Shown in pieces: positions 59,246 through 64,000 of a stretch of DNA of 64,000 nt (position 1 is the stretch's first letter; every line of letters starts with the position of its first letter). Location of the stretch: positions 85,013 to 149,012 of the forward strand of contig DLNC01000003.1 of the NCBI GenBank assembly GCA_002478265.1, given 5' to 3'. The notes below the pieces were generated by a model. That model did not search any database. It was not told the origin of the DNA and saw only the letters and a list, made by a program, of their open reading frames with translations. Position numbers and translations under genes: made by a program. The DNA is from Syntrophaceae bacterium UBA7520 (GTDB taxonomy: Bacteria > Desulfobacterota > Syntrophia > Syntrophales > Smithellaceae).

Positions 59246-59335
59246 ATGGACAGAAAACTCAATGCGACGAACAACTTTTACGGCTATTGGTTTTATTACT
59301 ATTTCGCATTGGTCTGCCCATCGCGCGAGGACTAG
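59246..59335 (+). CDS. Aromatic-amino-acid attenuator leader peptide
   Basis: A 29-codon open frame (ATG at 59246, TAG at 59333-59335) lies between the promoter and a terminator hairpin. Residues 11-20 read F-Y-G-Y-W-F-Y-Y-Y-F: nine of ten are Phe, Tyr or Trp, the direct end products of the pathway that follows. AAAGGACAGG lies upstream as a ribosome site. A stalled ribosome at these codons (59276-59305) when charged tRNA-Phe, -Tyr or -Trp is short would change downstream RNA folding. GCCCAT at 59316-59321 can pair with ATGGGT in the terminator stem (59362-59367) and is a candidate antiterminator arm. No homologue is needed to see the logic. Confidence 0.82.
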   Translation: MDRKLNATNNFYGYWFYYYFALVCPSRED

Positions 59336-59357
59336 TTAAGGTAACATAACCAAAAAC

Positions 59358-59403
59358 AGCCATGGGTGGATCAAAAAAAGTCGCCCATGGCTTTCTTGTT
59401 TTT
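59358..59403 (+). terminator. Attenuator terminator before aroF
   Basis: AGCCATGGG (59358-59366) pairs perfectly with CCCATGGCT (59384-59392), extended by a U-G and G-C pair, and is followed by TTCTTGTTTTT (59393-59403). It lies 22 bases after the leader-peptide stop and 56 bases before the aroF start. Confidence 0.85.
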
Positions 59404-59458
59404 AGAGGCTGTGGCGGCAAAAACGTCATGGCCTTTTTTATTTAAGGAAGGAGAATTT

Positions 59459-60469
59459 ATGATTATCGTCATGAAAAACCAGGCAACAGACAAACAAATT
59501 GATGAAGTGATACGCTGGATTGAATCGCTCGGATTTAAGGCGCATCCCTCACGGGGCGTTGAGCGCACGATCATCGGCGTGATCGGCGACGAGCGGGAAA
59601 AAGAAGGCCTCAAACAGGCCGAATTTCTCGAAGGCGTGGAAAAAACCATTCCCATTTTGAAACCGTACAAGCTGGCCAGCCGCGAATCGCATCAGGGCAA
59701 CACGGTAATTTCTGTGGGCGCGGTGAAAATAGGTGGGCCGGAATTTGTGGTGATGGCCGGACCCTGCGCGGTGGAAAGCGAAGAGCAACTGCTGGAATCC
59801 GCCTATATCGCCAAAAAAGGCGGCGCGCAGATTCTGCGCGGCGGAGCCTACAAGCCGCGCACTTCACCCTACAGCTTCCAGGGCATGGAAGAGGAAGGTC
59901 TCAAGCTGCTGGATCAGGTGCGCTTAAAAACAGGCATACCGGTGGTTACAGAAGTGGTCAACGCTGCCGATGTCGATCTCGTGGAATCCTACGCTGATAT
60001 TCTTCAGATCGGCGCGCGTAACGTGCAGAACTTCCCTCTGCTTAAAGCCGTGGGGCGTTCGCGCAAGCCTGTGCTTCTTAAGCGCGGCATGATGACGACG
60101 ATTGAAGAATTGCTGATGTCGGCGGAATACATTCTGGCCGCGGGCAATCCCCATGTCATGCTTTGTGAACGCGGCATCAGAACATTTGAAACAGCCACCA
60201 GAAACACTCTGGACATCAGCGCGGTGCCTGTTTTAAAAAACCTGACACATCTGCCGGTGATTGTTGACCCCAGCCACGCGGCGGGACAGTGGAAATACGT
60301 CGTCCCGCTGGCGCGCGCCGCGGTCGCCGTAGGCGCGGACGGGCTTTTGGTGGAAATGCATCCCGAACCGGAAAAAGCGGTCTGTGATGGAGCGCAGTCG
60401 CTCAAACCAGAAAAATTCTACCAAATGATGGATGAAATCAGGACGCTTTCCGCGGCCATCAGACATTGA
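59459..60469 (+). CDS. aroF: 3-deoxy-7-phosphoheptulonate synthase (type I-beta)
   Basis: The 336-residue enzyme joins PEP and erythrose 4-phosphate, the first step of the shikimate pathway. It has the ferredoxin-like N-terminal regulatory domain (MIIVMKNQATDKQIDEVIRWIESLGFKAHPSRG) and then the DAHP-synthase barrel: VMAGPCAVESEEQLLESA, LRGGAYKPRTSPYSFQG, QIGARNVQNFPLL, PVLLKRGM, and DPSHAAGQWKYV. The ATG at 59459 has AAGGAAGGAG 7 bases upstream. It is the first structural gene behind the attenuator. Confidence 0.96.
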   Translation: MIIVMKNQATDKQIDEVIRWIESLGFKAHPSRGVERTIIGVIGDEREKEGLKQAEFLEGVEKTIPILKPYKLASRESHQGNTVISVGAVKIGGPEFVVMAGPCAVESEEQLLESAYIAKKGGAQILRGGAYKPRTSPYSFQGMEEEGLKLLDQVRLKTGIPVVTEVVNAADVDLVESYADILQIGARNVQNFPLLKAVGRSRKPVLLKRGMMTTIEELLMSAEYILAAGNPHVMLCERGIRTFETATRNTLDISAVPVLKNLTHLPVIVDPSHAAGQWKYVVPLARAAVAVGADGLLVEMHPEPEKAVCDGAQSLKPEKFYQMMDEIRTLSAAIRH

Positions 60470-60486
60470 GAAAACGGAGCAGCATC

Positions 60487-61587
60487 ATGAGGTCAATAAA
60501 AGTCAACCTCGATAAAAAATATTCATCATCCTACGAAATCCGCATCGGGCGCGGCATCCTTGACAGAATCGCTCTTTTGATTGCCAAAAACCACAAAGCG
60601 GGCAGATATGTCATTATCACGGACGACAATGTGGCTCGTCTTCACGGCGGGAACTTTCTTGCCTTATTAAAAAATATCGGCCTTGCTGCCGACCTTATAG
60701 ATTTTCCCGCGGGGGAGAGCTCCAAAAACATCGGCACTATTATCGATCTCGCGGATAAACTCCTGAAACTCGGCGCCGACAGAAGCACCTGTCTCATTGC
60801 GCTGGGGGGCGGCGTGGCAGGAGATATGGCGGGCTTTATCGCTTCCGTTTACATGCGCGGCGTTCCTTATCTGCAGATCCCGACGACGCTTGTAGCGCAG
60901 GTAGACAGCGCCATCGGCGGCAAAACAGCCATCGATTTGACCGCGGGAAAAAATCTTTTAGGAACGTTTTACCAGCCGGCCGCGGTATTCGCGGATCTGA
61001 ATTTTCTGGACACCCTGCCGGCGAAGGAATTTGAAAATGGCCTGGCGGAAATCATCAAATACGCGATTATCGATGATGAAAAAATGTTTGTCCTGCTCGA
61101 AGAAAACATGGAAGCAGTGCGACAAAAAGAATCCACCCTACTCATCAAGATCGTCGAAAACTGCTGCCGGATCAAAAAATCCATTGTGGAAATAGACGAG
61201 CGTGAACAGGGGCTCAGGCGCATACTCAATTACGGGCACACGCTAGGACACGCGCTGGAGGCGGTTTCCGCTTATAAATTGACGCATGGCGCAGGCGTGG
61301 CGCTGGGCATGATCGCCGCCGCGCGTATTTCCTTCAAAATGAAATATCTCCATGAAGGAGAAGCAAAGCGCATTGAGGAACTCATCCGCCTGGCCAATCT
61401 CCCCACAAAAATACCGGCTTCTTTGCCCACGGAGGAAATCATCACGCGCCTGCAGATGGATAAGAAAAAAAGAGGTGACACAATTCACTTTGTCCTGTTA
61501 AAGAAAATCGGCATGCCGTTTATCAACGGCGGCGTCGAAAAGAAACTTATCGGCGAAGTAGTTGAGGAGATGAAAAATGACGCATGA
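60487..61587 (+). CDS. aroB: 3-dehydroquinate synthase
   Basis: The 366-residue enzyme converts DAHP to 3-dehydroquinate using NAD and zinc. Motifs include ALGGGVAGDMAGFIASVYMRGVPYLQIPTTLVAQVDSAIGGKTAIDL and LNYGHTLGHALEAVSAYKLTHGAGVALGM with the metal-binding His residues, plus ENGLAEIIKYAII. The start at 60487 is preferred over 60466, since it has CGGAG 8 bases upstream and the shorter form matches the family length. It lies 17 bases after aroF and overlaps the pheA start by 11 bases. Confidence 0.97.
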   Translation: MRSIKVNLDKKYSSSYEIRIGRGILDRIALLIAKNHKAGRYVIITDDNVARLHGGNFLALLKNIGLAADLIDFPAGESSKNIGTIIDLADKLLKLGADRSTCLIALGGGVAGDMAGFIASVYMRGVPYLQIPTTLVAQVDSAIGGKTAIDLTAGKNLLGTFYQPAAVFADLNFLDTLPAKEFENGLAEIIKYAIIDDEKMFVLLEENMEAVRQKESTLLIKIVENCCRIKKSIVEIDEREQGLRRILNYGHTLGHALEAVSAYKLTHGAGVALGMIAAARISFKMKYLHEGEAKRIEELIRLANLPTKIPASLPTEEIITRLQMDKKKRGDTIHFVLLKKIGMPFINGGVEKKLIGEVVEEMKNDA

Positions 61588-62659
61588 GCGGCTGGAAACC
61601 CTGAGAACAAAAATGAAGGAGAAAGACCGGGAAATAATACGGCTCTTGAATGAACGCGCCCAGATATCAGTGGAAATAGGTAAAGTTAAGGGAGAGGACG
61701 GTATCGATGTGTATGACCCGGCGCAGGAAGCAAGGGTGCACGGCTATCTGCGGGAGTTGAACCAAGGCCCCCTGCCCGGCAAATCCGTCACCTCCATCTT
61801 CCGCGAAATAATTTCCGCCTCGCGTGGTCTGCAAAAACCGACAACCGTCGCCTTTCTGGGCCCGGAAGCATCCTTTTCCCATCTGGCCGCGCAAACTCAT
61901 TTCGGCGCAACCAGCCGCTTTTTTCCACAGACCGGCATCGCGCGTGTGTTTGACGAAGTGGAAAAAGAAGCGATCGACTGGGGGGTCGTCCCCGTGGAAA
62001 ACTCGCTGGAGGGTTCGGTAAATGTCACTTTGGACAGATTGATAATTACCCCTTTGAAAATTCGCGCCGAAATTTATCTGCGCATCAGCCAGTGCCTGCT
62101 AACGTCTGCGGAAAACATCGCGCAAATCAAAAAAGTGCATTCCCACCCGCACGCGCTGGCCCAGTGCCAGGTCTGGCTCAAAACCAATCTGCCTAATTGC
62201 GTGCTCACCGAGGCGGACAGCACCGCGGCAGCCGCGCAGGCGGTACGCGGTAAAAATGATGAAGCCGCGATCGGCAGCGCGCTGGCCGCGCATATTTACG
62301 GGCTGAATATACTGGCGGAAGGGATTGAAGACAACTCCTCCAACATGACGCGTTTTTTGGTAATCGGCCGGGGAAAAAGCGAACCCACCGGCATCGACAA
62401 AACATCGTTAATTTTTGCCACGCCTGATTCTCCGGGATCGCTGCACCGCGCCCTGGCCTCTTTCGCCAGCCGCAATATTAACCTGGCAAAAATCGAATCG
62501 CATCCGGTTAAGGACAGGCTCTGGGAATATCTGTTTTTTGTGGACATGATCGGGCATGTAGATGACAAACAAATAAGCGCGTGCCTCACGGAACTCAAAG
62601 ACAAAACGACGCTACTCAAAATTCTAGGATCGTATCCGAAAGCCCGGGGCAGATTATGA
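61577..62659 (+). CDS. pheA: Bifunctional chorismate mutase / prephenate dehydratase
   Basis: The 360-residue P-protein has an N-terminal AroQ chorismate-mutase helix bundle (residues 1-90, LRTKMKEKDREIIRLLNERAQISVEIGKVKGEDG), a prephenate dehydratase domain (VAFLGPEASFSHLAAQTHFG, GVVPVENSLEGSVNVTLDRL, EGIEDNSSNMTRFLVIG), and a C-terminal ACT domain with the Phe-binding KIESHPVKDRLWEYLFFVD. It converts chorismate to phenylpyruvate and is normally feedback-inhibited by Phe. It overlaps the next gene by 4 bases (ATGA). Confidence 0.96.
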   Translation: MTHERLETLRTKMKEKDREIIRLLNERAQISVEIGKVKGEDGIDVYDPAQEARVHGYLRELNQGPLPGKSVTSIFREIISASRGLQKPTTVAFLGPEASFSHLAAQTHFGATSRFFPQTGIARVFDEVEKEAIDWGVVPVENSLEGSVNVTLDRLIITPLKIRAEIYLRISQCLLTSAENIAQIKKVHSHPHALAQCQVWLKTNLPNCVLTEADSTAAAAQAVRGKNDEAAIGSALAAHIYGLNILAEGIEDNSSNMTRFLVIGRGKSEPTGIDKTSLIFATPDSPGSLHRALASFASRNINLAKIESHPVKDRLWEYLFFVDMIGHVDDKQISACLTELKDKTTLLKILGSYPKARGRL

Positions 62660-64000
62660 TTTGTATTCCCATTACTTCCACAACCAACAGGCAAGCCTTG
62701 CACGCCGTGCAACATGGCTGCCGCGCGGCTGACTGCCTTGAGCTGAGAATGGATTTAATCAAAGGCGGCAATCTGCACGGGTTAATCGATACCGCCCGCT
62801 GCTTCGCGCCGCGCGTAAAAATCATCGTCACCTGCCGGAAAAAAGAGGAGGCGCTGGCCGCGCGAAAAACCCCTAAAATAGGGCGCCAAAAAACAAAAAC
62901 AGAAAAATTAAATATATTGCAGGAAGCCGTGAAACTGGGCGCTGATTTCATCGACATCGAACTGGCCGAAGGGAAAAAAGCCATCGATCAGCTAAAAAAT
63001 TTGTGCGCGCGGCACGGCAACAAAACAAAAATAATTGTTTCATATCATGATATAAAAGGAACCCCTTCTTTGAAAAGATTAAAGGAAATCTATCACCGCT
63101 GCGCCCAAGAAAAGCCAGCAGTGATTAAAATTGTAACATTTGCCAACACGCAAGAAGACAATCTTCGGGTGCTCGCGCTCATCCCCCACGCGCGCCAACG
63201 CGCGCAAAACATAATTGCTTTATGTATGGGACAAAAAGGGCTAATCAGCAGAATTGCCGGCCCCGCTTTGGGAAATTATCTGGGCTTTGCCGCCCTCACC
63301 CCGCAGGGCAAATCCGCGCCGGGACAATTAACCGTTGCGGATATGAACTTGCTGAAAAAAATATTCGGCGAAAAAAAGGGGGCGCCGGCGGCAATATTAC
63401 CATCCACCGCGCCGCAAAATTTTCTTTTGTTAGGCAACCCGGTGGCCCACAGCCTTTCCCCCCTGATGCACAACGCCGCCCTGAAAGAAATGGGCATGAA
63501 TGATAATTACAGCGCCTGCGGCGTCCAGGATTTGAGCGAGGCGCTGCGCGGCATGAAAGCGATGAATATTCGCGGCGCCAGCGTTACCATCCCCTTTAAG
63601 GTTGAGGTAATGCAGCACCTTGACGAAATCAAAGATGACGCTCTTGAGATCGGCGCGGTAAATACGATCATAAACGACAAGGGGAAACTCACCGGCGCCA
63701 ATACCGATTGGCTGGGTATCGTGACGGCTATTGGAGAAACTACGCCCATAAAAGGCAAAGCTTTTGTGATTGTCGGCGCGGGAGGAACGGCGCGGGCGGC
63801 TATTTATGGAATCCGGAAAGAAGGCGGACTGCCTGTTTTGGTCAACCGCACGGTGTCCAAAGCGAAAACTATCGCCCGGCAATTCGGTTGCCCTTTCTAT
63901 TCGCTTGCTGAAATCGACAAGATTCAGGCTGATTGTCTGATCAATACCACATCCGTCGGTATGTATCCCGGCATTGAATCGTCACCTGTGCCGGAAAAGG
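62656..64000 (+). CDS. aroDE: Bifunctional 3-dehydroquinate dehydratase / shikimate dehydrogenase (AroD-AroE fusion), truncated by the window end
   Basis: The frame starts with the ATG overlapping the pheA stop and is open to the last base, giving at least 448 codons. Residues 1-215 are a type I dehydroquinase (CLELRMDLIKG, IIVTCRKKEEALAA, catalytic His in S-Y-H-D-I-K-G and the Schiff-base Lys in V-I-K-I-V-T-F-A-N, ending LGNYLGFAAL). After a ~30-residue linker comes shikimate dehydrogenase: NFLLLGNPVAHSLSPLMHNAALKE, ASVTIPFKVEVMQHLDEI with the catalytic Lys, VNTIINDKGKLTGANTDW, VIVGAGGTARAAIYGI and NTTSVGMYP. A similar AroD-AroE fusion is known in plants and some bacteria. It does two consecutive steps (dehydroquinate to shikimate) with likely channelling. 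The C-terminal end lies past the window. Confidence 0.95.
   Translation, partial: MICIPITSTTNRQALHAVQHGCRAADCLELRMDLIKGGNLHGLIDTARCFAPRVKIIVTCRKKEEALAARKTPKIGRQKTKTEKLNILQEAVKLGADFIDIELAEGKKAIDQLKNLCARHGNKTKIIVSYHDIKGTPSLKRLKEIYHRCAQEKPAVIKIVTFANTQEDNLRVLALIPHARQRAQNIIALCMGQKGLISRIAGPALGNYLGFAALTPQGKSAPGQLTVADMNLLKKIFGEKKGAPAAILPSTAPQNFLLLGNPVAHSLSPLMHNAALKEMGMNDNYSACGVQDLSEALRGMKAMNIRGASVTIPFKVEVMQHLDEIKDDALEIGAVNTIINDKGKLTGANTDWLGIVTAIGETTPIKGKAFVIVGAGGTARAAIYGIRKEGGLPVLVNRTVSKAKTIARQFGCPFYSLAEIDKIQADCLINTTSVGMYPGIESSPVPEK

Noticed and set aside
1..64000. tRNA, rRNA, insertion sequences, prophage and CRISPR arrays
   Set aside because: None could be seen in the gene-free stretches; no transposase, integrase or cloverleaf sequence was recognised.

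Overview
The window looks like a chromosomal segment of a strictly anaerobic Gram-negative bacterium, most likely a member of the Desulfobacterota close to the Syntrophales (Syntrophus/Smithella-type organisms). This rests on gene content: a radical-type 2-hydroxyacyl-CoA dehydratase/benzoyl-CoA reductase-like module with its activator ATPase, a tungsten-type aldehyde:ferredoxin oxidoreductase, several AMP-forming acyl-CoA ligases, a branched-chain-type ABC uptake system, an hgcAB mercury-methylation pair, and two genes in which an in-frame UGA replaces a catalytic cysteine codon. Lipoprotein signals, a SulP carrier, an MltD-like lytic transglycosylase and an outer-membrane beta-barrel fit a diderm envelope. 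No rRNA, tRNA, CRISPR array, phage or insertion sequence was seen.

Layout. 1-3829 (+): end of one dehydratase subunit, a second subunit, the activator, and pyruvate kinase only 22 bases downstream. 3958-5196 (-): an OxlT-like MFS carrier. 5463-8434 (+): gap-pgk-tpiA. 8597-8920 (+): a small thioredoxin-like protein with an in-frame UGA and a SECIS-like hairpin. 9020-17793: methyltransferase, two RsbRD-like paralogues, two paralogous lipoproteins, a solute-binding protein, a lytic transglycosylase and a nitroreductase-like protein. 17941-31034 (-): a long catabolic block with acyl-CoA ligases, LivFGKHM-type transporter, an HpaB-family flavoprotein, two SDRs and an AhpD-like protein, broken by a terminator and a palindromic operator candidate. 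31328-34992 (-): SppA-like peptidase, ABC-2 exporter, TraB/GumN protein. 35250-36521 (+): a second, long GAPDH. 36628-40866 (-): a 1412-residue dikinase-like protein without the usual PEP domain. 41039-43732 (+): MarR regulator, hgcA, hgcB and a membrane methyltransferase-like protein. 43780-46371 (-): small proteins, thioesterase, MtfA-like peptidase. 46494-52230 (+): alkylsulfatase-like MBL enzyme, SCP2-like protein, Fe-alcohol dehydrogenase and AOR. 52333-55053 (-): MDR dehydrogenase and SulP carrier. 55247-59164 (+): a UGA-containing peroxiredoxin, a second MDR dehydrogenase, a VOC protein and envelope proteins. 59188-64000 (+): the aromatic amino acid operon aroF-aroB-pheA-aroDE (fusion, cut by the window end).

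The most informative signals: (1) two candidate selenoproteins, each with UGA at a redox-active position and a hairpin at the right distance; (2) a regulator-linked hgcAB operon whose promoter has consensus -35 and -10 hexamers, a palindrome over the -10 box and an apparently leaderless first gene; (3) an attenuator before aroF, made of a 29-codon leader peptide with nine Phe/Tyr/Trp residues in ten codons followed by a terminator hairpin; (4) a large dikinase-like protein whose phosphate acceptor is unknown; (5) a structured, unidentified 5' leader before one lipoprotein gene. All functional statements come from reading the sequence and recalled family knowledge; no database search was run.
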